A DNA stretch of 64,000 nt, from the NCBI RefSeq assembly GCF_945952405.1, contig NZ_CAMFIA010000005.1:124001-188000 (forward strand), given 5' to 3'. The notes under the pieces were generated by a model. That model did not search any database. It was not told where the DNA came from and saw only the letters and a program-made list of their open reading frames with translations. Both the position numbers and the translations under genes were made by a program. This DNA comes from an uncultured Stenotrophomonas sp. Lineage in GTDB: Bacteria > Pseudomonadota > Gammaproteobacteria > Xanthomonadales > Xanthomonadaceae. Shown one piece after another: positions 32,769 to 40,767 of this stretch. Each line of letters starts with the position of its first letter. Positions within the stretch are counted from its first letter, which is position 1.

Positions 32769-34196
32769 ATGATGTCCGGCCGTCTGTGGTTCTTCCGACG
32801 CTGGCGGCCGCGCTCCCTGCAGGCGCGCCAGATGCTTGCCGCGTCCGTGGGCCTGGTCGCGTTCCTGGCCCTGGCCGGTTACGCGCTGGATGCCGCCTTC
32901 GCCGATACCGCGAAGGCGAACCTGCGTGAGCGCCTGAAGAACTACGCGACCGCCTATGCGGCCGGCATCGACTTCACCCGCGACCGCTCGCTGTACATCC
33001 GCGAGCAGCCGCCGGATTCGCGTTTCGACGTGCCGGGCAGTGGCCTCTACCTGCAGGTGGTGATGCCGCACGGCAAGGGCAATTCGATGTCGGCCGAAGG
33101 CCCGATGCTGCCCACCGTCGGCGGTGGCCTGCTGGCGCCGCGCCAGGAAGTGTTCGAAGGCCCGCTGCCGATGATCCAGATCGACGGCAGCCAGGGCTCG
33201 GTGTACCGCTACGGCCTGGGCCTGGTGTGGGACGCCGACGCCGACCCGGCCACCGAATTCCCGTACACCATCTACGTGATGGAAGACTCGCGCGCGCTGG
33301 GCGCGCAGCTGCGCGTGTTCCGTGGCCGCGTCTGGTTCTACCTGGGCGGCATCGGCCTGATCCTGTTGCTGCTGCAGACCGTCATCCTGCAGTGGAGCCT
33401 GCGCCCGCTGCGCCGCGTGATCACCGAGCTGACCAAGGTGCAGCGCGGCGAGACCGAGCGCATGAGCGAGCGCCATCCGCGCGAGCTGGAACCGCTGACC
33501 GACAGCATCAACGCCTTCATTGAAAGCGAGCGCGAGAATCTCGAGCGCCAGCGCAATACCCTGGCCGATCTGGCGCACAGCCTGAAGACGCCGATCGCGG
33601 TGCTGCGCACGCAGATGGACAGCGGTGCCGGCGATGGCGCGCTGCGCGAAGAGCTGGACGTGCAGCTGCAGCGCATGAACAACCTGGTCTCGTACCAGCT
33701 GGCACGTGCTGCATCGTCGGGCCACAAGCTGTTCTCCGCGCCGTTGCCGATCGAGTCCAACGCCGAGGAAATCGTGCGTGGGCTGGAGAAGGTCTACGCC
33801 TCGAAGGGCGTGCTGTGCGAATTCGATATCGATCCGGCGGCGCGCTTCCATGGCGAACCCGGCGATCTGCAGGAGCTGCTCGGCAACCTGCTGGAAAATG
33901 CCTTCAAGTGGGCCAACCGCCGCGTGCTGCTGACCGCGCAGCCGCTGCCGGCACCGAATGCGCGCCGCGCCGGCCTGCTGCTGGCGGTGGACGACGATGG
34001 CCCGGGCATCGCACCGGACGACATCGGCAAGGTACTGCAGCGTGGCGTGCGTGGCGACGAGCGGGTGCAGGGCCACGGCATCGGCCTGTCGATCGTGCAG
34101 GACCTGATCAAGGATTATCGCGGCGAGCTGGCCGTGGGCCGTTCCAGCGAACTGGGCGGCGCCCGCTTCGAAGTGCGCCTGCCGCCGGGACCGTAA
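32769..34196 (+). CDS. phoQ: Sensor histidine kinase PhoQ
   Basis: The inner-membrane kinase of 475 residues has two transmembrane helices (about 25-45 and 185-205: YLGGIGLILLLLQTVILQW) flanking a periplasmic sensor domain of about 140 residues. A HAMP-like linker follows, then the dimerisation helix with the phospho-accepting His in LADLAHSLKTPIAVLRTQ. The ATP-binding domain has the N-box LLGNLLENAFKWA, a G1 box DDDGPGI and the G2 box GHGIGLSIVQDL. The linker to phoP (22 bases) shows they form an operon. The sensor domain shows an acidic patch (WDADADPATEF), which might bind cations. Confidence 0.92.
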   Translation: MMSGRLWFFRRWRPRSLQARQMLAASVGLVAFLALAGYALDAAFADTAKANLRERLKNYATAYAAGIDFTRDRSLYIREQPPDSRFDVPGSGLYLQVVMPHGKGNSMSAEGPMLPTVGGGLLAPRQEVFEGPLPMIQIDGSQGSVYRYGLGLVWDADADPATEFPYTIYVMEDSRALGAQLRVFRGRVWFYLGGIGLILLLLQTVILQWSLRPLRRVITELTKVQRGETERMSERHPRELEPLTDSINAFIESERENLERQRNTLADLAHSLKTPIAVLRTQMDSGAGDGALREELDVQLQRMNNLVSYQLARAASSGHKLFSAPLPIESNAEEIVRGLEKVYASKGVLCEFDIDPAARFHGEPGDLQELLGNLLENAFKWANRRVLLTAQPLPAPNARRAGLLLAVDDDGPGIAPDDIGKVLQRGVRGDERVQGHGIGLSIVQDLIKDYRGELAVGRSSELGGARFEVRLPPGP

Positions 34197-34222
34197 TCGC
34201 GCGCACCAACGCGCGGCCGGCA

Positions 34223-35014
34223 CTACCGCAATTCGATCTTCGGCGGCTCACCGTAGAACCGCCGCAGCTGTGCGGCGACTTCCGGCAGTTCCTTCTCCAG
34301 CAGATCCGGCGCCGAGAAGTGGTACTCGCTGGCGACCGCGAAGAACTCTTCCGGTGCTTCGCTGGCATACGGATCGATCAGCGTTTCCTCGCCGGCATCC
34401 ACCCGCATGCAGAACGCATCGTAGGCACGCTGGAAGATGCCCGCCCATTGGCGCTGCCATTCGCGCGGCAACGGCGGCGTGCCGTCCATCGCGCCATCCA
34501 GCGCATCCAGCTTGTGCACCATCTCGTGCACCGCCACGCAGTAGCCTTCATGGGGTGCGGCCAGATCGGCCTGCACGTCGGCCCAGGACAGGATCAGCGG
34601 ACCGCTGTCCCACGATTCGCCGATCAGCTCGTCATCCCATTCGTGCAGGACGCCGGCCGCATCCATGTGGCTGCGGTGCACGCGGAAGGCATCGGGATAG
34701 ACGATCAGCTGCGACCAGCCCTGCAGGCCGACCTCGCCGAACTCCAGCAGCGGCAGGCAGCACAGCGCGGCCAGCAGCACGCCGTCGCCGGCCTGCAGCT
34801 GCAGCTCGCCGATCGGCGTGATGGTCTTCTCGTGCAGGAAGCGGGTGGCGAGCACGCGCAGGCGGCCGCGCCGTCCGTCGTCCAGGCCGTGCAGCCAGGC
34901 CGCGCGGCGGCAGGCATCATCCCAAAGCGCATCCTCGATCGGCCGCGGCGCGGGCCGCAGCCAGCGCAGCACCGACTTGATCAGCGGAACATTCCCGGAA
35001 GATAGCTGTGCCAC
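34223..35014 (-). CDS. mtfA: Zinc-dependent peptidase MtfA-like (DgsA anti-repressor family)
   Basis: This cytosolic protein has about 263 residues. The zinc motif HExxH is in AVHEMVHKLDALDGAMDG, with the distant ligand Glu in EEFFAVASEYHF. E. coli MtfA is an aminopeptidase-like protein that binds the Mlc repressor and thereby affects glucose uptake; whether that role holds here is unknown. The start is uncertain. GTG at 35014 overlaps the 3' end of the upstream gene by 34 bases, and the conserved region starts around residue 13. The two genes are probably translationally coupled. Confidence 0.88.
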   Translation of the reverse strand: MAQLSSGNVPLIKSVLRWLRPAPRPIEDALWDDACRRAAWLHGLDDGRRGRLRVLATRFLHEKTITPIGELQLQAGDGVLLAALCCLPLLEFGEVGLQGWSQLIVYPDAFRVHRSHMDAAGVLHEWDDELIGESWDSGPLILSWADVQADLAAPHEGYCVAVHEMVHKLDALDGAMDGTPPLPREWQRQWAGIFQRAYDAFCMRVDAGEETLIDPYASEAPEEFFAVASEYHFSAPDLLEKELPEVAAQLRRFYGEPPKIELR

Positions 35015-35265
35015 TTCGGCGCACGGATGCGCTGCAGCACGTCGTCATCGCTGCCGCCGCCACCGGTGCTGGTGGCGCTGCTGGCGGCCGGGCGGACCGG
35101 GGCCGGCTTGGTGCTGGCTGCCGAAGCCGTCGCGGTCGGCGCGCGCTGCGAAGCGGCATCCCCGTTGGACGACACGCAGGCGCCGCGGCTGTCGTCCAGC
35201 GCTGCCGTTGCAGACGCCGCGAAGGGCATCGTCAGCAGGATCAGGCAATGGGCATAACGGCGCAT
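34981..35265 (-). CDS. Small secreted protein of unknown function
   Basis: The 94-residue protein has a signal peptide (YAHCLILLTMPFAASATA) and a low-complexity middle rich in Ala, Ser, Thr and Pro with a Gly run. Its C-terminus, DDDVLQRIRAPKWHSYLPGMFR, looks conserved and specific. I do not recognise the family. Its 3' end overlaps the start of the mtfA-like gene by 34 bases in another frame. A periplasmic location is likely. It is the first gene of this short operon, 132 bases from divergent birA. Confidence 0.7.
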   Translation of the reverse strand: MRRYAHCLILLTMPFAASATAALDDSRGACVSSNGDAASQRAPTATASAASTKPAPVRPAASSATSTGGGGSDDDVLQRIRAPKWHSYLPGMFR

Positions 35266-35409
35266 TGACGACGTCCACGTTAAGGGAAGGTTAGTTCCCG
35301 ATTCTAGCCCGAACCCGGCGCCCAGTTGGAAGCCCCCGCGGAACCCAGCGTGGCAGGCGTCGCTGGCGGCTTTCCCGCATAATTCCTTCCTGACTTCGTG
35401 GAAGCTGCC

Positions 35410-36378
35410 GTGGACGATCGCCAATTGCTGGCCAAACTCGCTGCCGGTCGCCTTTCCGGCGATGCCCTGGCCCGAGAGCTGGGCCAGACCCGGGCGGCCA
35501 TTTGGAAGCGCATTCAAGGACTTAGGGCCGCCGGTGTGGACATCGAGGGCCGTGCCGGCGCGGGCTATGGCCTGACCCGACCGGTTGACCTGCTGGACCC
35601 GGACGCGATCCGCGCCGGCCTGCCGGCTGCCGTTCTGCCCTTGCTGCATGACCTGCAGGTGGCCTGGACCGTGGACTCGACCAACGCCGAATTGCTGCGT
35701 TGCAGCGCGCCCCAGCGCGGGGTGAGCGTTCTGCTGGCCGAGCGCCAGACCGGTGGTCGTGGCCGTCGTGGCCGGACCTGGGCCTCGCCGCTGGCCGCGC
35801 ATATCTACCTGTCGGTGCTGCGGCTGTTCTCCGGTGGCCTCGGTCGCCTGGCCGGGCTGAGCCTGGTGGCGGGCATCGCCGTGGCCGAAGCGCTGCATGA
35901 CCTTGGCTTCACCCAGGCCCAGCTGAAGTGGCCCAATGACCTGATCGTGGATGGCCGCCGCAAGCTGGTCGGCCTGCTGGCCGAAGGCGGTGGCGAGTAC
36001 GCGGGCCCGGCGCGCGCGGTGATCGGCATTGGCATCAACACGCACATGCCGCCCGCGTTCGCCGAGCAGATCACCCAGCCGTGGGTGGACCTGGACACGC
36101 TGGCCGGCACGCCGGTGGACCGCAATACGGTGGTCGCCGCCGTGCTGGCGCGATTGCTGCCGGCGCTGGAGGAATTCGACCGAGAAGGGCTGGCGCCGTT
36201 CCTGCCGCGCTATGCCGCCTTCGACATGCTGGCCGGTCGCGAAGTACGCGTGGAGCTGGAAGGGCAGTGGCAGCAGGGCACCGCACTTGGCCTGGCCGAT
36301 GACGGCGCCCTGCGCGTGAGCATCGACGGCCAGGAGCGCCTGCTGCATGCCGGCGAAGTCAGCGTGAGGGCGGCATGA
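35410..36378 (+). CDS. birA: Bifunctional biotin ligase and biotin operon repressor
   Basis: BirA joins biotin to acetyl-CoA carboxylase carrier protein and, when loaded with biotinyl-AMP, represses biotin genes. The 322-residue form starts at GTG 35410, preceded by GGAAG; GTG 35398 would add four residues. An N-terminal winged helix (SGDALARELGQTRAAIWKRIQGLR) is present, so it keeps the repressor domain. The ligase core has the biotinyl-AMP loop GGRGRRGRTWASP, the catalytic Lys region LKWPNDLIVDGRKL-like, and GIGINTHMP. The C-terminal SH3-like domain follows. coaX begins within its stop codon, an arrangement common in this family. Confidence 0.95.
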   Translation: MDDRQLLAKLAAGRLSGDALARELGQTRAAIWKRIQGLRAAGVDIEGRAGAGYGLTRPVDLLDPDAIRAGLPAAVLPLLHDLQVAWTVDSTNAELLRCSAPQRGVSVLLAERQTGGRGRRGRTWASPLAAHIYLSVLRLFSGGLGRLAGLSLVAGIAVAEALHDLGFTQAQLKWPNDLIVDGRRKLVGLLAEGGGEYAGPARAVIGIGINTHMPPAFAEQITQPWVDLDTLAGTPVDRNTVVAAVLARLLPALEEFDREGLAPFLPRYAAFDMLAGREVRVELEGQWQQGTALGLADDGALRVSIDGQERLLHAGEVSVRAA

Positions 36379-37106
36379 GCGATTGGTTGTTCGACCTCGG
36401 CAACTCGCGCTTCAAGTTCGCGCCGTTGCAGGGTGACCGTGCCGGTGACGTACAGGCCTGGGCACATGGCGCCGAGGGCATGGCCGGGCAGCCGCCGCAC
36501 AGCCTGCCCAGCGGCAGCACCGCCTTCGTTGCCAGCGTGGCCGCGCCGTCGCTGACCAGCGCCATGCTGGACCAGCTGCAGCGCCGCTTCGAGCACGTGC
36601 ACGTGGTGCGCACCAGCGCCGAATGCGCGGGCGTGCGCATCGCCTATGCCAAACCGGAAAAATTCGGCGTGGACCGCTTCCTGGCCCTGCTGGCCGCTGC
36701 CAAGGCGCAGCGCCCGGTGCTGGTGGTTGGCGTGGGCACGGCCTTGACGATTGACCTGCTCGACGCCGATGGCCAGCACCACGGCGGCCGTATTTCCGCA
36801 TCGCCCACCACCATGCGCGAAGCATTGCACGCGCGGGCGGTGCAGCTGCCCGCCAGCGGTGGTGACTACAGCGAATTCGCCAACGACACCGCCGATGCGC
36901 TGGCCTCCGGCTGTGACGGTGCGGCCGTGGCGCTGATCGAGCGCAGTGCGCAGCAGGCGCACGCGCTGCTCGGCGTGGCGCCGTCGCTGCTGGTGCATGG
37001 TGGCGGCGCTCCGGCCCTGATGCCGCTGCTGCCCGCTGCCGATTACCACCCGTCGCTGGTGCTGGATGGCCTCGCCCGCTGGGCGGTGCACCAGCCCGCA
37101 GGCTAG
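36375..37106 (+). CDS. coaX: Type III pantothenate kinase
   Basis: CoaX phosphorylates pantothenate, the first step of CoA synthesis, and unlike type I enzymes is not feedback inhibited by CoA. The 243-residue protein has the ASKHA-fold motifs: the N-terminal phosphate loop DLGNSRFKF, the middle block GVDRFLALLAAAKAQRP with the catalytic Asp, GVGTALTIDLLDADGQHHGG, and the late LVHGGGAPAL. It overlaps birA by 4 bases (ATGA), so translation is coupled. Confidence 0.94.
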   Translation: MSDWLFDLGNSRFKFAPLQGDRAGDVQAWAHGAEGMAGQPPHSLPSGSTAFVASVAAPSLTSAMLDQLQRRFEHVHVVRTSAECAGVRIAYAKPEKFGVDRFLALLAAAKAQRPVLVVGVGTALTIDLLDADGQHHGGRISASPTTMREALHARAVQLPASGGDYSEFANDTADALASGCDGAAVALIERSAQQAHALLGVAPSLLVHGGGAPALMPLLPAADYHPSLVLDGLARWAVHQPAG

Positions 37107-37115
37107 TATCCGCGC

Positions 37116-37961
37116 ATGCTGACCCGTGCCCTGATCGTCGTACTGGCCATCCTCAATCTTGGCGTTGCCTGCTGGTGGCTGTTGCGCGATGCGCCGCAAC
37201 GGCCCGCGCCGCTGCCGCCGCCGGCCGGCGTGGCCGAGCTGCGCTGGGTGCCCGGTGGCGTGGATGCGACTGCCGCGGCCGACGCCAGCGCTGCGCTGCC
37301 GACCGCGCCGTTGATGGAGCGCGAACCGGCGGCGAAAACCTCGGTGGCGGCAACGCCTGCGCCCGCCGTGCCCGCCAAGCCCGAGGTGGCCACTGCCAAG
37401 CTGGCCGAGGTCGCACCTGCACCTGCCATTGCCACCGTCAGCAGGCCCGCGCCTGCTTCGGTGGTGGAAAAGCCGGCGGCTCCGCCTGCTGCCACCGAAC
37501 CGCCGCGCTGCATCGCGCTGGGCCCGTTTGCGGACCGTGCCGCTGCCGCTGCCGCACAGGGCAAGGCGGGTACGGCACTCAGCCAGGTGCGCCTGCGCGA
37601 ACAGCCTGCTGCCAGTGGCAGTGCCCGTTACCGGGTGATGCTGCCGGCGGCCGCCAGCCGCGACGAGGCACAGGCCACGGTCAAGCGCATCGTGGCTGCG
37701 GGCCTGAGCGACTACTACATCATCAGCCAGGGCGAGGACATCAACGCCGTGGCGCTGGGCCAGTACCGCAACCGTGAAGGCGCCGAGCGGCGCATGGCCG
37801 CCGTGCAGGCCGCCGGCTTCCAGCCGCGCCTGGTCGCCAGCGGCGACGCCGGCCAGTGGTGGCTGGAAGCCCAGCTGGCGGCGGCTACGCAGCCGGCCCA
37901 GGCCCAGCAGCGCAGCGGCGCGGCACAGAGCCGGTCGCTGGAATGCGCGCGACTGCGCTAG
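37116..37961 (+). CDS. SPOR-domain membrane-anchored protein
   Basis: The 281-residue protein has one N-terminal membrane helix (ALIVVLAILNLGVACWWLL), a long Ala/Pro-rich periplasmic linker (about 25-130), and a C-terminal SPOR domain of about 75-80 residues (from CIALGPFADRAAAAAAQ to AGFQPRLVASGDAGQWWLE). SPOR domains bind peptidoglycan lacking stem peptides at division sites. It follows coaX by 9 bases and is probably co-transcribed. It is short of known catalytic domains, so a structural or regulatory role at the septum is likely. The tRNA-Thr gene follows. Confidence 0.85.
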   Translation: MLTRALIVVLAILNLGVACWWLLRDAPQRPAPLPPPAGVAELRWVPGGVDATAAADASAALPTAPLMEREPAAKTSVAATPAPAVPAKPEVATAKLAEVAPAPAIATVSRPAPASVVEKPAAPPAATEPPRCIALGPFADRAAAAAAQGKAGTALSQVRLREQPAASGSARYRVMLPAAASRDEAQATVKRIVAAGLSDYYIISQGEDINAVALGQYRNREGAERRMAAVQAAGFQPRLVASGDAGQWWLEAQLAAATQPAQAQQRSGAAQSRSLECARLR

Positions 37962-38001
37962 AATCCCCTGACCGCGGCACTGCCGCCGGTGTACCTCCCA
38001 T

Positions 38002-38077
38002 GCCGCTTTAGCTCAGTTGGTAGAGCAACTGTCTTGTAAACAGTAGGTCATCCGTTCGATTCGGATAAGCGGCACCA
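38002..38077 (+). tRNA. tRNA-Thr (anticodon TGT)
   Basis: A cloverleaf of 76 bases with encoded CCA: acceptor stem GCCGCTT/AAGCGGC, D-loop AGCTCAGTTGGTAGAGC, anticodon stem ACTGT/ACAGT around loop CTTGTAA (anticodon TGT at 38035-38037), and T-arm with GTTCGATTC. Its 3' half lies next to the prophage integrase, so it is the probable attachment site. Confidence 0.97.
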
Positions 38078-38120
38078 CATGGGAAGCGCCGAAACGCCTT
38101 GAAAATAGGGGTTTCAATAG

Positions 38121-38150
38121 AAAAGGCCAGCGCGGGGCGCTGGCCTTTTT
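38121..38150. terminator. Bidirectional terminator between tRNA-Thr and integrase
   Basis: AAAAGGCCAGCGC and GCGCTGGCCTTTTT pair with loop GGG. A T run on one strand and an A run on the other make it active in both directions. Confidence 0.88.
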
Positions 38151-38154
38151 ACGT

Positions 38155-38178
38155 TTACCGGGAAAATTACCGGGAAAA
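38155..38178. repeat. Two tandem 12-base repeats next to the integrase stop
   Basis: TTACCGGGAAAA occurs twice in tandem, ending just before the integrase stop codon and about 80-100 bases from the probable attachment core in the tRNA. Such short direct repeats next to att are candidates for integrase arm-binding sites. Confidence 0.5.
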
Positions 38179-39357
38179 TTAACGACTCTTTTTTGGTTTC
38201 ACGGCTGCTTTGACCACCGGCACGGAATGGTCGTACAGCTGACGCATTGCCTCGGTCACGTGGCCACCAGCACCCTTGTCTTCGCTGTCGGTGATTCCCC
38301 GGTGCTTCAGGCCGTGGAGCGCGAAGCGTTGGTCCTTCTCGATCACTCCCTCAGCAATCGCGCGGCGGATCATGCGTTGCCAGGCGCTGTCGAGGGCCGA
38401 TTTCGTCAGCGGGGTGCCGGACTCCGAAACCAGAAGGCGCCGCTGTTCCGGTTTGATCGGTACGGGCCGGCCGTGCGCCTGCATTCGTTCGTCCCGGTAA
38501 CCCTGCAGCCATTTCACAGCCGCGCGTAGTTCCTTGGTCCACAGCGTCACGTTGTCGCGTGACCCCTTTCGGCGGTTGCTCCGGATGCCCTCGTGCTGCA
38601 GGTGGGCATCAGTGAGCGTGTCCACCTCAATGCCGCGCAGGCGGACAGCGTAGGCAAGTACCATGACCGCTGGGATATACGGCGGGCAGCTGCCTGCGGT
38701 ATGCGCTTGTCGGCCGGCGCAAGTCCGAGCGAACTGCAGCACCGCGTCGAACGAGTCGTGGTCGGGCATGCGTGCGTCGCGCTTCTCACGCACCTTGCGG
38801 ATGCCGTCAGCGGGATTGGTAGCACAGTGCCCATGGCGGATGCCCCAAGCAAACAGGCGCCGTAGGTAACTGGCGACGCGGTTGGCCGCTGCCGGCGTCG
38901 CTGGGATCCCCGGCACGCTTCCAATGGCTGGCCTGCCTGTGGCCAGCGTTTCCACTACGCGCTGCAGTACCGGCACCGACAGCTGCTCGATGCGCTGTTG
39001 GCCAAGCATGCGGCCATCGCGCAGCATGTATCCGCAAGCCTTTGCGGCGCAGTAGTCGTATCCCGCCCTCGATTTGGCGGTGAGGTCCAGGTACTCGCTG
39101 GATTTCTTGAAAATCTCGGTCAGGTGATCGAGCGAACCGCGCAGGCTGCCGCCGCCCCGCGCTTCCATGATGGCGTGCAGATCTGACAATCGGGCATTGC
39201 CGTTCGCCACGGTCGTTTTGATCCTGCCAACACCTTCGGGGTGAGGGGAAAGCACGTACCAGCGGCCGTCCTCCCAGTACAAGCCGCGCGGCAGCGATCC
39301 CTGGTCAATGTGACCAGGGATCTCCGGGTTGAACTTCCTTTTTCGACCACGTGTCAT
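38179..39357 (-). CDS. int: Phage integrase, tyrosine recombinase
   Basis: The 392-residue recombinase integrates and, with an excisionase, excises the prophage. The catalytic domain shows the first Arg in VRLRGIEVDTL, the Lys-containing beta hairpin region, HxxR in LHGLKHRGITD, and the nucleophile Tyr in MRQLYDHSVPVV. The N-terminal region contains a core-binding helical domain and an arm-type domain near GRWYVLSPHPEG. The gene lies beside the tRNA-Thr gene, with its 3' end toward the attachment site. Its start overlaps the stop of the upstream small gene by one base (ATGA type). Confidence 0.95.
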   Translation of the reverse strand: MTRGRKRKFNPEIPGHIDQGSLPRGLYWEDGRWYVLSPHPEGVGRIKTTVANGNARLSDLHAIMEARGGGSLRGSLDHLTEIFKKSSEYLDLTAKSRAGYDYCAAKACGYMLRDGRMLGQQRIEQLSVPVLQRVVETLATGRPAIGSVPGIPATPAAANRVASYLRRLFAWGIRHGHCATNPADGIRKVREKRDARMPDHDSFDAVLQFARTCAGRQAHTAGSCPPYIPAVMVLAYAVRLRGIEVDTLTDAHLQHEGIRSNRRKGSRDNVTLWTKELRAAVKWLQGYRDERMQAHGRPVPIKPEQRRLLVSESGTPLTKSALDSAWQRMIRRAIAEGVIEKDQRFALHGLKHRGITDSEDKGAGGHVTEAMRQLYDHSVPVVKAAVKPKKSR

Positions 39358-39581
39358 CAGACCAGTTCCAGCAGTGTACTTTCGTGCGCCAACGCCGTTG
39401 CTCCGGGCAGACCCAAGGCCGCGTTGATGGCCTCGACGGTGGTCCAGATGCGCCCGCGCCGGTCGTACTTATACAGAATCCCTTGAGCGTCCGCCCACCG
39501 CTCCACCGTTGTCGGTGTGGGGGGCGGACCATCAGGGGCGCAGATCCTTTGTAGATCGGTGAAGTGCAGGATCTGCGCCAT
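39357..39581 (-). CDS. Small excisionase-like DNA-binding protein
   Basis: The 74-residue protein starts at ATG 39581. The sequence LQRICAPDGPPPTPTTVERWADAQGILYKYDRRGRIWTTVEAINAALGL has the helix-turn-helix and wing pattern of excisionases and MerR-like DNA-binding proteins. It lies immediately upstream of int on the same strand with overlapping start and stop, the usual place for xis. The role, directing excision, is inferred from size, position and pattern. No specific family name is recognised with certainty. Confidence 0.7.
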   Translation of the reverse strand: MAQILHFTDLQRICAPDGPPPTPTTVERWADAQGILYKYDRRGRIWTTVEAINAALGLPGATALAHESTLLELV

Positions 39582-39583
39582 GC

Positions 39584-39856
39584 TCAAGCCCTCCCTGCTG
39601 CGAACAATTTCATCTGTAACACGTTGCTCGGCAAGGGTTCCTCCACCGCCGCGGCGGTCGGCTGCAGGCCGTGTTGCTTGTGCCAGTGCGCCCACGCCAG
39701 ATCGAACGTCGGGTGCTTCGCCGTGGTGCTGCAACGGCATTCGATGAGATGGCCACCGCCCGCGCCCTCGCGGCGTAGATCGTGGATGTACCGCGCCGGG
39801 TGGCTATCCGGGCAGGCAGGGAGGGGGCGCGGCGGTGTCTTCTGTCGCTGTGTCAT
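39584..39856 (-). CDS. Small phage protein of unknown function
   Basis: A 90-residue protein with Cys and His residues (HPARYIHDLRR, HLIECRCSTTAKHPTF, WAHWHKQHG) that may bind zinc. Its start overlaps the 3' end of the methyltransferase gene by four bases and its stop is two bases from the next start, so it is a genuine member of the early operon. No function can be given. Confidence 0.6.
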   Translation of the reverse strand: MTQRQKTPPRPLPACPDSHPARYIHDLRREGAGGGHLIECRCSTTAKHPTFDLAWAHWHKQHGLQPTAAAVEEPLPSNVLQMKLFAAGRA

Positions 39857-40767
39857 GCGGCCTCCCGCAGCGCGGTGATGATGGCGCGAGCCTTTGGCGG
39901 GCAGACGGCATTGCCGAGCATCTGCATCGCGTCCCGCTTGTTGGATGGCAGCTGGTAGGTCGATGGGAAGCCCATGGCGGCGCGTCCTTCATCGACGGTG
40001 AGCATGCGCATGCGGTCACCATCGACCACTGCCCACCTGTCGCGGGTTGTAATCGAGCCAATCGGGCGCGCCAGCGAACGGCCGGTGAGGCCCGAACCAC
40101 TACCGAAGTACGGTGCTATGAACCGGTCGCCGAATGCAGCCCGGCCGGCCTCGATCCTGGCCAGCGTTGCCACCGCCCGGCCCGGTCGCTCGATGGGCGT
40201 CCAACTGCCAGCCGTGAAGTCGATGAAACTGCTGGCCGGCACATGATCTTGCGGTGGCAGCTGCAGCTGGATCGGGTGCTTGCTCTTGGTCAGCGCGATG
40301 AAAACCCGCACACGGTGCTGCGGCACACCGAAGTCGGCCGCATCGACCAGGTGCGGGCTGATTGCATAGCCGAGCGAAGTCACAGCGGCACACCATGCGG
40401 GGAACAGCCGCCACTGCATGTACTCGGGTACGTTCTCGATGAGGGCGAATTCCGGCGAGCAGGATTCGAGCGCCGAAACCACAGCCCACGCGGTAGAGCG
40501 AGTTGCGTCATGGTGCGGACGTTCCTTGCCACGCGCGTGCGTGTGCCCCTGGCAGGCGGGCGACGCCAGCAGCAGATCGAACGCAGGCAGTCTCGACCAA
40601 TCGGCCTGCTGCAGATCCTGGCACGCGTGTTCCGTATGCGGATGGTTCAACGCATGCGTGGCGACAGCCGCCGGCCAATGGTTCGCGGCCCATACCACTT
40701 CGCAGCCCGCCTGCTGTGCGCCTTCCGTGAATCCGCCGCCGCCGGCGAACAAGTCGATAGCTTTCAT
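39853..40767 (-). CDS. DNA cytosine-5 methyltransferase
   Basis: The 304-residue protein has the C5-methyltransferase motifs in order: motif I DLFAGGGGFTEGA, motif IV ASPACQGHTHA with the catalytic Cys (SPACQ instead of the usual PPCQ), motif VI IENVPEY, motif VIII QHRVRVFIAL, and motif X QMLGNAVCP. The target-recognition region lies between motifs VIII and IX. No restriction endonuclease is nearby, so this is an orphan phage enzyme that probably protects phage DNA from host restriction. It lies next to a PAPS-reductase-like gene, overlapping it by 4 bases. The recognition sequence is unknown. Confidence 0.92.
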   Translation of the reverse strand: MKAIDLFAGGGGFTEGAQQAGCEVVWAANHWPAAVATHALNHPHTEHACQDLQQADWSRLPAFDLLLASPACQGHTHARGKERPHHDATRSTAWAVVSALESCSPEFALIENVPEYMQWRLFPAWCAAVTSLGYAISPHLVDAADFGVPQHRVRVFIALTKSKHPIQLQLPPQDHVPASSFIDFTAGSWTPIERPGRAVATLARIEAGRAAFGDRFIAPYFGSGSGLTGRSLARPIGSITTRDRWAVVDGDRMRMLTVDEGRAAMGFPSTYQLPSNKRDAMQMLGNAVCPPKARAIITALREAA

